Numbered from the stretch's first letter, positions 1 to 8,657 are shown. The stretch is DNA of 64,000 bases from Ktedonobacter racemifer DSM 44963 (GCF_000178855.1 NZ_ADVG01000005.1:806001-870000); one strand, 5' to 3'. Numbers and translations are program-made. Notes: generated by a model not told the origin, from the letters alone.

Positions 1-32
1 TGCGGTGATGTTTTGGACTGGCTGAGCCTTAT

Positions 33-377
33 TCAGTCCTCAAGCCACTCTGTGATGAATCGCGGGCTCGCGTGGATATCAACCTGCCGAAGCAGCCCCT
101 CACCAGAGTTGATAAACTTATGCGGCACCCCTGCTGGCACAATTACGATGCTCCCTGCCTTCACCTCAAGTGTGTCTGAGCCAACCGTAAAGGTTGCCTG
201 GCCTTCCTGTACCATAAAGACCTCTTCGTAGGGGTGCTTATGGAGACGTGGGCCACCCCCTGGTGGCAGTTCGACCCAGATACATGAAATGTTGGTATCT
301 CCATGCTGGTAGCCCTGGAACTCATTGGGGGTTCCGTAACGCGAAAGTTCATCCTTGTGAAGATAAGTGTAGTTCAT
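33..377 (-). CDS. Small cupin-domain protein
   Basis: A 114-residue single-domain cupin. The two cupin motifs are visible: a first motif with paired histidines and a glutamate (LHKHPYEEVFMVQEG, about residues 45-60) and a second one (VPAGVPHKFINSG, about 80-92) that supplies the last histidine. These residues normally bind a divalent metal in a beta-barrel. Many proteins of this size are sugar or small-molecule binding enzymes or sensors of unknown substrate, so no specific reaction is assigned. The start is supported by a good ribosome site (GGAGG, about 5 bases before the ATG). It is followed only by the window edge, so operon partners on the left cannot be seen. Confidence 0.85.
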   Translation of the reverse strand: MNYTYLHKDELSRYGTPNEFQGYQHGDTNISCIWVELPPGGGPRLHKHPYEEVFMVQEGQATFTVGSDTLEVKAGSIVIVPAGVPHKFINSGEGLLRQVDIHASPRFITEWLED

Positions 378-666
378 TCTCGCCTCCTTTGCCTATCCTG
401 CCATCAAGCTTCTTTTCCGTCTATCAGAAGCATACCATGCTCCTGGACGTGTCAAAATAACCAATTTCTGCCACATGACGCATACTATTCCTATATGCAC
501 CGTCTTGCCCTCTTTCCCAGGTATCCTATTTTCTCAACAACCTGATTAATATAGCAATGTTTGTGGCATTCGTATGCAGCATGTGTCCTTCGCACAATTG
601 CGAGAGGAGGTGCGGCACACGTTGTTCGTTGCACCTCCTACATCTGTAGAAGCCGCTTTTCATACC

Positions 667-712
667 CTATCCATTCTACTGATACATTTGCATGCATCAG
701 TAGAATGGATAG
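667..712. repeat. Perfect inverted repeat (17-bp arms)
   Basis: Arms 667-683 and 696-712 (CTATCCATTCTACTGAT and its exact complement) are separated by 12 bases. There is no T-run on either side and no adjacent gene end, so a simple terminator role is not obvious. It may be a remnant of a mobile element or a regulatory hairpin. Confidence 0.8.
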
Positions 713-792
713 AGAGAGTGCCTCTCGCAAACTATTTTGTAAAAGGCGACGGATATAGGAAACATTTTTCTCAGGCAATAAAAGGGAATATT

Positions 793-1034
793 GCGACCAA
801 GCGTTTGCTGCCACGGTTTCGGATGCTTGATGGCCTTGATTCTTGTTTGCGCCACAAAAGGGAAGATCGCGTCTAAGCGTTTGCTGCATGATGCGCTCGT
901 AGCCCTGCATCTTTGCTACCCGGCGTTGCAAGGAGCATCATCGCGTTTTAGTGTTTGCTGCCAGCACTTCCTGCGGGAGGCTCAGACCGTCGCGTCGTTG
1001 CAAGGAGTATCTCGCGTTTTAGCGTTTGCAGCAA
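793..1034. repeat. Four degenerate direct repeats, spaced 71-76 bp
   Basis: A core close to GCGTTTGCTGC recurs at about 801, 877, 951 and 1022, with spacings of 76, 74 and 71 bases. It is preceded by variants of TCGCGTTTTA. The last two copies are extended on the left by the shared GTTGCAAGGAG (from about 925 and 997). The sequence between copies is not conserved enough for a tandem satellite, nor uniform enough for CRISPR. Confidence 0.65.
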
Positions 1035-1060
1035 TGAACGTACCAGGAACATTCATTATC

Positions 1061-1117
1061 GGGGTCAGCGTATCCAAAGGTGAAAACTGTACGCTAAGGT
1101 TTGGATACGCTGACCCC
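1061..1117. repeat. 57-bp palindromic element, copy 1
   Basis: It begins GGGGTCAGCGTATCCAAA and ends with the exact complement of those 18 bases, with an asymmetric centre of 21 bases. A near-identical copy in the opposite orientation (judged by the asymmetric centre) is at 8601-8657. It resembles a REP or MITE-like element. Confidence 0.85.
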
Positions 1118-1158
1118 TATCTGGACAAGGCATGACCACATGCCTGAAGCATTCCTCA

Positions 1159-1845
1159 TCATCGAATGGTGGGAAGGCCCAGCATAGAGGGATTGGATGA
1201 GGCACTGCGTACCGTTGTTAACACTCCCAAGTCCATCTCACAGACCGTATCACAGAGCACCTCAATGTCCTGGGCATTGTGGCTGGCGAGAAGAATCGTC
1301 TTTCCCTGATTACGCAGACGCAGGATCAACTCTCTCATGTGGAGTACACCTTGTTTATCTAACCCGTTGAATGGTTCATCTAAAATGAGCAGGCGGGGAT
1401 TCTCCATGATCGCCTGTGCTATTCCCAGGCGTTGGCGCATCCCAAGAGAGTATTTATTCACCGTTTTTTTCATATGGGGGTCCAGGCCCACCCGTTTCAT
1501 AGCCTCACAAATGGTCGCGTCATCAATCTTTCCCCGCAAAGAGGCTAATATTTTCAAGTTTTTTCCCCCTGTCAGTCCTGGCAGGAAACCAGGCGTTTCG
1601 ATGATGAGGCCCAGGCTTTCCGGGAAGTCAATATCTTTGCCAACCTGTTGATTGTGAACAAACACCTTGCCCTTTGTCGGGAGAAGGAAGCCACAGATAC
1701 ACTTCATCAGCACGGTTTTGCCGCTCCCGTTGTTACCAACAATGCCATGAATTTTCCCTTCCTCAAAATCATGGCAAACATCACGGAGAATATGTTCTGG
1801 TCCAAAATCTTTGCTGACGTGATCTATGTGAATGGCGATATTCAT
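1159..1845 (-). CDS. ABC transporter ATP-binding protein
   Basis: A 228-residue ATPase subunit. Walker A (GNNGSGKT, about residues 37-44), the ABC signature (LGMRQ) and Walker B (LLILDEP, then the D-loop NGLD) are all present, so it should be active. The ATG at 1845 is chosen over an upstream in-frame start because it has a GAGGA-type ribosome site and lies 4 bases after the stop of the upstream permease gene; the longer form would run into that gene. It is the last gene of a three-gene operon with two permeases. The family resembles ABC-2 exporters for peptides, antibiotics or lipids; the substrate cannot be told from sequence. A divergent two-component system next door suggests controlled expression, as in Bce- or Lan-type resistance modules. 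Confidence 0.9.
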   Translation of the reverse strand: MNIAIHIDHVSKDFGPEHILRDVCHDFEEGKIHGIVGNNGSGKTVLMKCICGFLLPTKGKVFVHNQQVGKDIDFPESLGLIIETPGFLPGLTGGKNLKILASLRGKIDDATICEAMKRVGLDPHMKKTVNKYSLGMRQRLGIAQAIMENPRLLILDEPFNGLDKQGVLHMRELILRLRNQGKTILLASHNAQDIEVLCDTVCEMDLGVLTTVRSASSNPSMLGLPTIR

Positions 1846-1849
1846 ATAC

Positions 1850-2746
1850 TTAGTCCTCTGTTCCAATGAAATGAAAATTATAGGTACGTATGGCATAGAA
1901 GGCTATGCCATAGCTGAGAAGGAGTAACACCGCGAAAATCGCACAACTTTGCCAGATACGAGGCAGGAGGTCATAGCCAAAATTGTGCATGCCATAGGTG
2001 GCCTGGTTGAGTGGAGAGAGCCAACCCACGATCACATTGGCTTTATACATCAGTTGATCTGGCCAATTGAATAGGGTCTTGATGAGTTGTGGATTGAGCA
2101 GAAAGCCGTACAGACTGAAGATGAAAACTCCTGCGACACTCCAGATTTGCCCCTTGAGAAGATTGAACACCAGCATCAGAAAAGCAATCAGCAGTGTATA
2201 GAGAAGCATCAAGACAAAGATCGTCCCCATACAGGCATAGGGCGTGGACATCTCCAACGTTTTCACGGTCACAGAGAGTCCAGTGGCCTGTCCTGCGGCG
2301 GAATAGCCGAGGATCGCTGCGGTCTCACTCCAGATATTGCCAACAAACGCATTATTCTCGCACAGCAACATCGTTGCCCCAAGGATAAAGGCAAGGTACA
2401 CACTGGTTGCAAGAATGATATAGAGCGTCTGGCCCAGCAGCCATATGTTCCGATTAATGCGTACCAGGTAAAAGGGCACGCCTGCATTGAGAAAAGGGAT
2501 GTCTGCGAACAGCAACACCAGCAGGAGCGAGGAAAGCAAAATAGAATTGCTATCACTAAATGTCCAGACGAAGGCCTCCACTAGTTGCATGGTCGTGTGG
2601 AAATCATCCGCAAACTGGAGCACCTTGTTGGTGAGCAAAAAACACAGAATGAAGGACAGCGCGAATGTGATGAGAATGCGTGGATTTTTATACCACCCGT
2701 GGAAGTTATACATAGCCACGAGAACAACTTTTCTGATGTTATCCAT
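1850..2746 (-). CDS. ABC-2-type permease, second subunit
   Basis: About 298 residues with at least six hydrophobic segments (for example around FALSFILCFLLTN, SILLSSLLLVLLFA and AVLLLLSYGIAFYAI). It is an integral membrane subunit without its own ATPase domain and is expected to pair with the ATPase encoded just downstream. The ATG at 2746 overlaps the stop of the preceding permease gene (ATGGATAA), a typical translational coupling arrangement; an in-frame start at 2767 is the alternative. No family closer than ABC-2-like membrane protein can be named with confidence. Confidence 0.75.
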   Translation of the reverse strand: MDNIRKVVLVAMYNFHGWYKNPRILITFALSFILCFLLTNKVLQFADDFHTTMQLVEAFVWTFSDSNSILLSSLLLVLLFADIPFLNAGVPFYLVRINRNIWLLGQTLYIILATSVYLAFILGATMLLCENNAFVGNIWSETAAILGYSAAGQATGLSVTVKTLEMSTPYACMGTIFVLMLLYTLLIAFLMLVFNLLKGQIWSVAGVFIFSLYGFLLNPQLIKTLFNWPDQLMYKANVIVGWLSPLNQATYGMHNFGYDLLPRIWQSCAIFAVLLLLSYGIAFYAIRTYNFHFIGTED

Positions 2747-3500
2747 TACTGAGTTTCCTTTTTGCAAAGATGGCGAATAGGATGCTGAAACCGATCATGA
2801 ATACCGACTGCAGCAGGACCGGTCCCCAGTCACCCAGAATCCAGAAATGAGAAGGATTCAGCCATTCCCTGGGATAGAGGTAATACCATGCACCAAAGTA
2901 GCGTTCATGCACGATAATGAGGATATAGTACAAAACGAAAGGTGCTGCATAGGCCATATAGCGACTCTTTGTCATGCTTGCCAGGGTAAAGCCCACCAGG
3001 GACCAGAGCATGCCCGAACAGAGGAACAGCGCCGCTTTTTCCAGGACTATAGCGGAATATGTCGCGATAATCCCTCCGTCGAACGGATCTTCCAATAGTG
3101 TGAGTCCTAATGTAGAGAGAACATAGGCCAGGAGTATACCGATCAAGAGCACAAGCCCACCTGAAATGGCACAGGCAAGAAGCTTTCCCAGGATATAGGC
3201 ATTGACCCCACAGCGCGGCAAAAACTGTTTGATAAAGCCGCTCTGAATATCATCCACAAAGACGGGCGTAAAGGGGAGTGCGCAAAGAATAGGCACCGCG
3301 AACATAACCATATCCGATGACAACGCATTCCTGATCAGCTCTACATGGTAGCCTGGTGGCAATTGAGGAGCGTTTTCAAACGTTGTGTAAAGACTTTCTG
3401 TGGAAGCAAGAACGATCACTATCGCCATGCCAAACGCACCAGCGAGAAATCCTCTGGAGAGAACAGCACGTTGAATATCGGAACGAAGAGTAGAGAGCAT
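2739..3500 (-). CDS. ABC-2-type permease, first subunit
   Basis: About 253 residues with six predicted membrane segments, beginning with one near residues 15-35 and followed by a large outer loop before PILCALPF. It is the first gene of the exporter operon. The start at 3500 has a strong AGGGAAGG site about 7 bases upstream. An in-frame extension to 3647 exists but would add a charged, poorly conserved-looking tail and run through the likely promoter. Together with the next two genes it should form an exporter of two different permeases and one ATPase, as in lantibiotic-immunity-like systems (an inference from layout only). Confidence 0.75.
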   Translation of the reverse strand: MLSTLRSDIQRAVLSRGFLAGAFGMAIVIVLASTESLYTTFENAPQLPPGYHVELIRNALSSDMVMFAVPILCALPFTPVFVDDIQSGFIKQFLPRCGVNAYILGKLLACAISGGLVLLIGILLAYVLSTLGLTLLEDPFDGGIIATYSAIVLEKAALFLCSGMLWSLVGFTLASMTKSRYMAYAAPFVLYYILIIVHERYFGAWYYLYPREWLNPSHFWILGDWGPVLLQSVFMIGFSILFAIFAKRKLSNG

Positions 3501-3565
3501 TGGAAACCTTCCCTGTTTCATATGTTTTTTCAATACTAGGACCATTTTGCTTCGTGGTTGCATAG

Positions 3566-3628
3566 AAGTTGTATCCTGGTTGTAATATTTAAGATATTTT
3601 TCTGCGAAATCGGCTGTGTATACAACTT
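3566..3628. promoter_or_regulatory. Candidate regulator boxes (ATACAACTT) in the divergent promoter
   Basis: The region between the exporter operon and the response regulator gene holds GATACAACTT on the minus strand (3566-3575) and TATACAACTT on the plus strand (3619-3628). The same GATACAACTT occurs again at 6777-6786 before the lipoprotein gene. Repeated use before genes of one module suggests a binding site for the response regulator; this is inference. Confidence 0.35.
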
Positions 3629-3713
3629 TGTTACATCTATGGTACAAAATGAGATGGTACGGCTGAATGCTGCTTTGATGGCAGTATCAAGCCGCGACAT
3701 CCAACGTGCGTGA

Positions 3714-3832
3714 AACTATTCAGAGACCTACCCCTTTGCATTCCTAAAGGAGCGGGATACGAGGGAGTGTGAGGACACCCGACACTCGCCAAAGGACCTT
3801 GCAGTCCCCCTAGAATTCCCTGCTGAATAGTT
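3714..3832. repeat. Structured intergenic element closed by an inverted repeat
   Basis: AACTATTCAG (3714-3723) pairs exactly with CTGAATAGTT (3823-3832). Inside are further possible stems: CCTTT/AAAGG, GAGTGT/ACACTC and GGAC/GTCC. It lies directly before the response regulator gene. It could be a small non-autonomous mobile element or a structured 5' leader; no known RNA family was recognised. Confidence 0.45.
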
Positions 3833-3852
3833 ACTGCGAAGGACAGATAGAT

Positions 3853-4503
3853 ATGAAAATACTTATTGCTGAAGATGACGTCGCGATCAATGATTTGATC
3901 CACATGAATTTACGTGATACAGGGTTTAGCTGCACCTGTGTCTTTGATGGCCTGAGCGCCGCCGACCTGCTGGAGCGAGATAGCTTTGATCTAGTTTTGC
4001 TCGATATTATGTTGCCCCATGTGAATGGGTATGAACTTCTGGAGTATATTCGTCCGCTTGGTATTCCGGTGATCATTATCACTGCCAGAAGCTCGATTAC
4101 CGACAAAGTGAAGGGGTTGAAGCAGGGCGCGGATGATTATATCGTCAAACCCTTTGCCATTGTAGAGCTTACCGCCAGAATCGAAGCGATACTCCGGCGC
4201 TACAACAAAGACAAGAGGATGCTGGTGATAGAGGATCTGGAGATCAACACCGAATCGCGATTAGTCACGAAGAGTAGCATACCGGTAGAACTGACTCTGA
4301 AAGAATACGAATTGCTGGTCATGTTGGTGCGCAATAAGAATATCGCGCTCTTTCGCGAGACACTGTTTGAACGGATCTGGGATTCAAATGTTATGGGGAA
4401 TACGCGAACGCTGGATTTGCATATCCAACGGCTTCGTCGAAAGCTGGGTTGGGAAGACAAAATTAAGACCGTGTACAAGATTGGCTATCGATTGGAAGTG
4501 TAA
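3853..4503 (+). CDS. OmpR-family response regulator
   Basis: A 216-residue regulator with a receiver domain and a C-terminal winged-helix DNA-binding domain. The acidic pocket (EDD, residues 7-9), the phosphoacceptor Asp51 in LVLLDIMLPH and the conserved Lys99 in IVKPF are present. The winged helix has the usual end (TVYKIGYRLEV). The histidine kinase gene begins 2 bases after its stop, so the two form a pair. It is divergent from the ABC exporter operon, which is its most likely target together with the downstream lipoprotein gene. Confidence 0.93.
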   Translation: MKILIAEDDVAINDLIHMNLRDTGFSCTCVFDGLSAADLLERDSFDLVLLDIMLPHVNGYELLEYIRPLGIPVIIITARSSITDKVKGLKQGADDYIVKPFAIVELTARIEAILRRYNKDKRMLVIEDLEINTESRLVTKSSIPVELTLKEYELLVMLVRNKNIALFRETLFERIWDSNVMGNTRTLDLHIQRLRRKLGWEDKIKTVYKIGYRLEV

Positions 4504-4505
4504 GG

Positions 4506-5954
4506 ATGCGGTTCTCTCTCAAAATCTTTATCTGTATCGTGGCCGCAGTCGCGCTTTCCTTTGCTATCGGTGGCTACTTGCTGATCTCCTCAAATTTCAC
4601 CGCCGCCAAAGACAGGGAGGTGAATCTCGCTATTGAAGAGCACCTCTCGCTGCAGTATATGTTTGAATCCGCGCTTGCCACGCAAGAGTTGCAGGGGCAA
4701 GCCATGACCGATGATACGGTACGCACTGCCGCACAAGGCATTGCCATCAGTCTGCAGCAGAGCGGACAAGGAGAAAGAGCCATTCTTGTCTATAATACTG
4801 GCGGTAAAGAGATTTACCCGGATGCGGGAAAACAAGCACCAGATAGTACGAAACTGACCTCTTTGCATGCTGGACAAGTGATGTCTGCGCTTTCACGTCA
4901 TGGAAAGACCTATACCCTCTTTGTGACCGGATTGTTGACCTATGGCTCCGAGAAGATGTATCTCAGCTATAGCCAGGATATCAGCGAGGTGTTTGCGCAA
5001 AGGGATGCGCAGATGCATAGCTTTATCTTCTATCAGGGTGTCAATATCCTGATGAGTGCGGTTTTGGCTTTTGTGATCTCATGGCTGCTGACCCGTCCTG
5101 TGCGCCGACTCACCCAGACCAGCAGGAGAATTGCCGCAGGAGACTACGAGAGGCGTGCAGATATCCACTCATCCGATGAAATTGGAGAACTTGCACAAAG
5201 TTTTAATCTGATGGCTGCCTCGGTAGAGGAGAAGATCAATGCGTTAGAGCAGTCCGCTCGCATCAAGGATGATTTTATCGCCAATTTCACGCATGAACTC
5301 AAGACGCCGATGACCTCCATCGTTGGGTACGCCGACATGCTGCGTTCTCGTCAGTTGGATCCGGCGACGGTCTTCAAAGCCGCCAATTATATTTACAATG
5401 AAGCCAATCGCCTGGAATCACTTTCACTGAAAATGTTGAATCTGGTGGTCCTGGAACTGCATGACTTCACCTTTGTGCCGATCGCTGCTGATGAGCTGGT
5501 GGGATACATTGTTCGAGCAGCGACTCCCTCTTTTGTGCAGAGTGATATGACCATCAAGGCATCGGCGCAGGAAGGGTGGGTGCAGGTTGAACCTGACCTC
5601 ATGAAGACATTGTTACTCAATCTTATGGACAATGCACGAAAAGCATCGAGTGCCGGCACAGCCGTTGAGTTGCGAGGGAGTCGGGATGGTGAGCAATATA
5701 CTTTTATCGTGACCGATCATGGACGAGGCATACCGCAAGAAGAACTGGGCAAGATCACCGAGGCATTTTATATGGTTGATACGTCCCGCTCCAGAGCACA
5801 GAATGGTGCGGGACTGGGATTGAGCATCGCCAGCAAAATTGCCACGTTGCATCATACCACGTTGCAATTTTCTAGCAGCATAGGAATTGGCACCAGCGTC
5901 AGCATCAGTTTGCCCTGTTTCCATGTACAAGAGGAGTATGAGGATGAAGAATAG
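4506..5954 (+). CDS. Membrane sensor histidine kinase
   Basis: A 482-residue kinase: membrane segment at about 7-27, an extracytoplasmic sensing region of about 145 residues, a second segment at about 174-196, a HAMP domain (about 197-250), a dimerisation domain with the phosphorylated His263 in FTHELKTPMTSIVG, and a GHKL ATPase domain with N box (NLMDNARK), G1 (DHGRGIP) and G2 (GAGLGLSIA). All catalytic motifs are intact. It starts immediately after the response regulator and its end overlaps the next gene. The periplasmic domain carries no recognised ligand fold, so the signal is unknown. Confidence 0.93.
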   Translation: MRFSLKIFICIVAAVALSFAIGGYLLISSNFTAAKDREVNLAIEEHLSLQYMFESALATQELQGQAMTDDTVRTAAQGIAISLQQSGQGERAILVYNTGGKEIYPDAGKQAPDSTKLTSLHAGQVMSALSRHGKTYTLFVTGLLTYGSEKMYLSYSQDISEVFAQRDAQMHSFIFYQGVNILMSAVLAFVISWLLTRPVRRLTQTSRRIAAGDYERRADIHSSDEIGELAQSFNLMAASVEEKINALEQSARIKDDFIANFTHELKTPMTSIVGYADMLRSRQLDPATVFKAANYIYNEANRLESLSLKMLNLVVLELHDFTFVPIAADELVGYIVRAATPSFVQSDMTIKASAQEGWVQVEPDLMKTLLLNLMDNARKASSAGTAVELRGSRDGEQYTFIVTDHGRGIPQEELGKITEAFYMVDTSRSRAQNGAGLGLSIASKIATLHHTTLQFSSSIGIGTSVSISLPCFHVQEEYEDEE

Positions 5955-6714
5955 GATCTTCTGGTACATTGTTGTGACCTTCGTGGTGAGTCTCCTGGTG
6001 ACAGGGAGCGTGCTCATGCCCGGCGTATTGCTCAGCAGAACAGAGGATAGTATCCTGGATTCTCCCTCTACGGTGAGTACAGGCATCTCTTTTTCTCAAC
6101 AGCAGAACGCCACTGCCGCCAGCAAAACGCTCACACCATCGCTGGTGTCCGTGGCACAAATGACCAGAAGTGTGCAATTGTATGAGCAAGGTGTCCAGAA
6201 AAGTGTGCTCTCCAAAGGGTTGAGTAATGGCAGTATGGATATGAAAGAGGCGGTCGATGCCTGTGTTCAGCAAATAACCACTCTTTTACATAAAAGTGCG
6301 CTCGTGCCACTTCATCAATTCCCTAAGGCATATATCGTTCAAGCAGAACAGAGAACCATCATGGATGATAGTGGGAATCCAGCATTACAATATTGGGATA
6401 TTACCTTCGTTGCCCGATCCAATCAGCCTACCATGCAGACGAAAATAAGCGTCTCGTTGGATGCTCAAACAGGGATGTTTCTATCCATGCGTATAAGCGC
6501 GGTGAATGCTGCCGGGACGGTTGATTTGATGAGCACCGCTGAGGCCATAGCCCAGGGGATGCATATGCCGGGACGCCTGCTTTTATTGGACGAGCAAACT
6601 ATTCCACAAACTGCCGCATGGAAGTTTAATAATGCAGCACTGCTCATGCAATTGACTTTGGAAGTGAAAGAACCAGCTCTATTCTTCACAATGTCTCTGA
6701 GCAGCAAGCCATGA
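5938..6714 (+). CDS. Membrane-anchored accessory protein of the two-component system
   Basis: A 258-residue protein with one N-terminal membrane segment (IFWYIVVTFVVSLLVTGSVL) and an outside domain. The gene overlaps the end of the kinase gene by 17 bases; the start at 5938 uses AGAGGAG as ribosome site, and a second ATG at 5944 is also possible. No named domain was recognised. Its position suggests a co-sensing or signal-modulating role beside the kinase, comparable to accessory proteins of other two-component operons. The later part contains a stretch that resembles PepSY-like repeats in the next gene, but this is weak. Confidence 0.7.
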   Translation: MRMKNRIFWYIVVTFVVSLLVTGSVLMPGVLLSRTEDSILDSPSTVSTGISFSQQQNATAASKTLTPSLVSVAQMTRSVQLYEQGVQKSVLSKGLSNGSMDMKEAVDACVQQITTLLHKSALVPLHQFPKAYIVQAEQRTIMDDSGNPALQYWDITFVARSNQPTMQTKISVSLDAQTGMFLSMRISAVNAAGTVDLMSTAEAIAQGMHMPGRLLLLDEQTIPQTAAWKFNNAALLMQLTLEVKEPALFFTMSLSSKP

Positions 6715-6776
6715 AGCGCTGTTTCTCTCTGCATATCCCTCTTGCTGAACAAACGGGCAAAAACATTTACAATCTT

Positions 6777-6786
6777 GATACAACTT
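6777..6786 (+). promoter_or_regulatory. Candidate regulator box before the lipoprotein gene
   Basis: GATACAACTT, the same ten bases as in the exporter promoter region (minus strand 3566-3575). It lies about 145 bases before the lipoprotein start and may mark control by the neighbouring response regulator. Confidence 0.3.
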
Positions 6787-6930
6787 GTGTACCTGCATGA
6801 TGCAGTATCCCTCTAGACTGTATCGTGATGTTGAGATTTCAGCCGGGAAAAAGGCCATGATCCCTTTTCTCTCAACGTCACTTTTGCGTCATAAGGAATA
6901 TGTTTTCCGCTAGGAGAGAGAAACAAAACA

Positions 6931-8427
6931 ATGAAAAAAGATGAGGTGCATAAACAGGTACACGTCAAGCATGTCTTTGCTCGGCCCGCGCCAGCCCCAA
7001 AGGTTCTCCTGCTAACGATGTTGCTCATCGTCGTCGGATCACTTGCCGCTTGCCAGAGCACGCCTACAACCCCTCCAGTGGTTGGCAAGCAACAGAACAT
7101 CAATACGATTGTGCAGAATAATACGCAGAATACCAATCTGCTGCAAGGGGTTCCTCGGACGCTGGTGTATCAGCAGACACAGGGAGCCGTCACCTTGAAT
7201 GTCAACGCCCCAGTGCAGCTCCCTCACACCTCGAAGATCCCGGTGGTGACGACGCAACCAGCCTGTTTTACGCAAGATACGGTGAACAAAATTACCAACA
7301 CCCTCATACCGGGAAAGCAATTATATGACAATACAGTTGATTGGTCCAAAGTGGACTATCAAAAGCTGGCCGCGCTTATACAGGCGCTCCAACTGCCAGG
7401 TGCTCAGGGAAACAAAGAGATCACAACACAATCAGTCAACGTAGGCGTAGGACTTGCCCTCCTTGCCACCAGGGGCAAATCACCTGCTTACTCGAAGTTC
7501 TCTAATCCGACGAGTATATTGTCAAGGGCATCCTTGGCACCAGAAACACGACAAAGAACACCAATGACTGGACAGTTGCAACGGCTTGATGAGAGTGACT
7601 TTGGGAGTGGAGCAAAGGTCATAAAAGGATTTCATGGAAATATGCTCTCAGTTTATGCCGACTCTGGCAAAGGGTATGATACGACGCTGGACATTATGGC
7701 GTCTGATGATGCCAAAAATTGTAGTGTAAATTTGGCGAATCATGACATCACTGATGTCTATAATTATTCCGACCTGACTGGTCCGGCCCGAGGCATGAGC
7801 ATGTCGCTGGGTCAGGCCAAAGCCCTGGCGCAACAGACATTACAGGCCGTGGGAGCCACAGATCTGAGGCTCACCCAGGTACAACTGGGGACCTTAATCC
7901 CGCACTCGGCTAGTGATCATCCCAATACGATGAATCAAGCCTATGGCATGTGGTTTACCCGTGATGTTGCTGGCGTCCCTACGACCGTGGATTTGACTAA
8001 TCCAAACCAGAACGCCTATCAGCAAACGTATCCCTATGAGCGGTTGTTTATGCTGGTGAATGATACGGGGGTGATTGAGTTTTCCTGGATATCTCCGATG
8101 CATGAGACCGGGACCGTCTCTTCGAATGCCCAGATTCTGTCATTTCAGGATGCGATGAACCAGTTTAAGCAGCAATTCTTCATCCACTATGCGCAAAACG
8201 ATACAAGCAAGGGGAATACGACCTATACGATCAAGCGGATCACCCTGGGCATGATGCGGGTACAGAACAAGGATCAAGCCACCTATACGATGGTCCCGGT
8301 CTGGGATTTCTACGGCACTGGTGGTCCTCAACCTAGCAATCCACTGCTGATCGACCACAGCATGGAAAGCTTTTTAACCATTAATGCGATCGATGGTTCC
8401 GTTATTGATCGGACGCTAGGATACTGA
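6931..8427 (+). CDS. Large secreted lipoprotein of unknown function
   Basis: A 498-residue protein with a positively charged N-terminus, a hydrophobic segment (VLLLTMLLIVVGSLAAC) and a lipobox ending at the cysteine of LAAC near residue 41, so it should be lipid-anchored outside. The middle contains a region (MSLGQAKALAQQTLQAVGA) that resembles a PepSY-type repeat. No catalytic motif was recognised. Placement after the two-component genes suggests it senses or protects against the same stress as the exporter. A long hairpin follows the stop. Confidence 0.75.
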   Translation: MKKDEVHKQVHVKHVFARPAPAPKVLLLTMLLIVVGSLAACQSTPTTPPVVGKQQNINTIVQNNTQNTNLLQGVPRTLVYQQTQGAVTLNVNAPVQLPHTSKIPVVTTQPACFTQDTVNKITNTLIPGKQLYDNTVDWSKVDYQKLAALIQALQLPGAQGNKEITTQSVNVGVGLALLATRGKSPAYSKFSNPTSILSRASLAPETRQRTPMTGQLQRLDESDFGSGAKVIKGFHGNMLSVYADSGKGYDTTLDIMASDDAKNCSVNLANHDITDVYNYSDLTGPARGMSMSLGQAKALAQQTLQAVGATDLRLTQVQLGTLIPHSASDHPNTMNQAYGMWFTRDVAGVPTTVDLTNPNQNAYQQTYPYERLFMLVNDTGVIEFSWISPMHETGTVSSNAQILSFQDAMNQFKQQFFIHYAQNDTSKGNTTYTIKRITLGMMRVQNKDQATYTMVPVWDFYGTGGPQPSNPLLIDHSMESFLTINAIDGSVIDRTLGY

Positions 8428-8444
8428 TTTCTCTGCTCGACGCT

Positions 8445-8487
8445 GTTCATTGTAGTGCAGTTGTGCCAGCACTGCACTACAATGAAC
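8445..8487. terminator. Hairpin after the lipoprotein gene
   Basis: Perfect 16-bp arms (8445-8460 and 8472-8487) starting 17 bases after the stop codon, with an 11-base loop and no clear T-run. Likely transcription end of the module. Confidence 0.6.
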
Positions 8488-8600
8488 CTTGTCACAGGGC
8501 AGTAGGATCCAGCATAGTTCCCCCCTTTTTATGAACAAGCGCGATCCCGCCTCTCTTACCATTCCGTTCAAATCAAACCCTGCCCTATTCACTCATAGCA

Positions 8601-8657
8601 GGGGTCAGCGCATCCAAACCTTAGCGTACAGTTTTCAGGTTTCGATACGCTGACCCC
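8601..8657. repeat. 57-bp palindromic element, copy 2
   Basis: Opposite-orientation copy of the element at 1061-1117. It differs by about five substitutions, mainly in the arms near the centre. It lies outside the lipoprotein gene, so the two copies bracket the whole exporter/two-component module. Confidence 0.85.

Larger units (their letters stand above)
378..1158. other. Intergenic stretch without a convincing gene
   Basis: About 780 bases lie between the cupin gene and the ABC transporter operon. Open frames here are short, have no ribosome sites or recognisable motifs, and overlap each other on both strands. The stretch holds a perfect 17-bp-arm hairpin (667-712), four degenerate direct repeats (793-1034) and a 57-bp palindromic element (1061-1117), described separately. 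Confidence 0.6.

Noticed and set aside
638..931. Minus-strand 97-codon frame
   Set aside because: No ribosome site or motif, crosses the hairpin at 667-712 and the repeats.
793..1034. Possible CRISPR array
   Set aside because: The repeats are degenerate, only about 11-20 bases conserved, spacers are not of uniform length, and no cas genes are present.
1061..8657. Composite transposon
   Set aside because: The bracketing elements are only 57 bp and no transposase lies between them; kept as an observation only.
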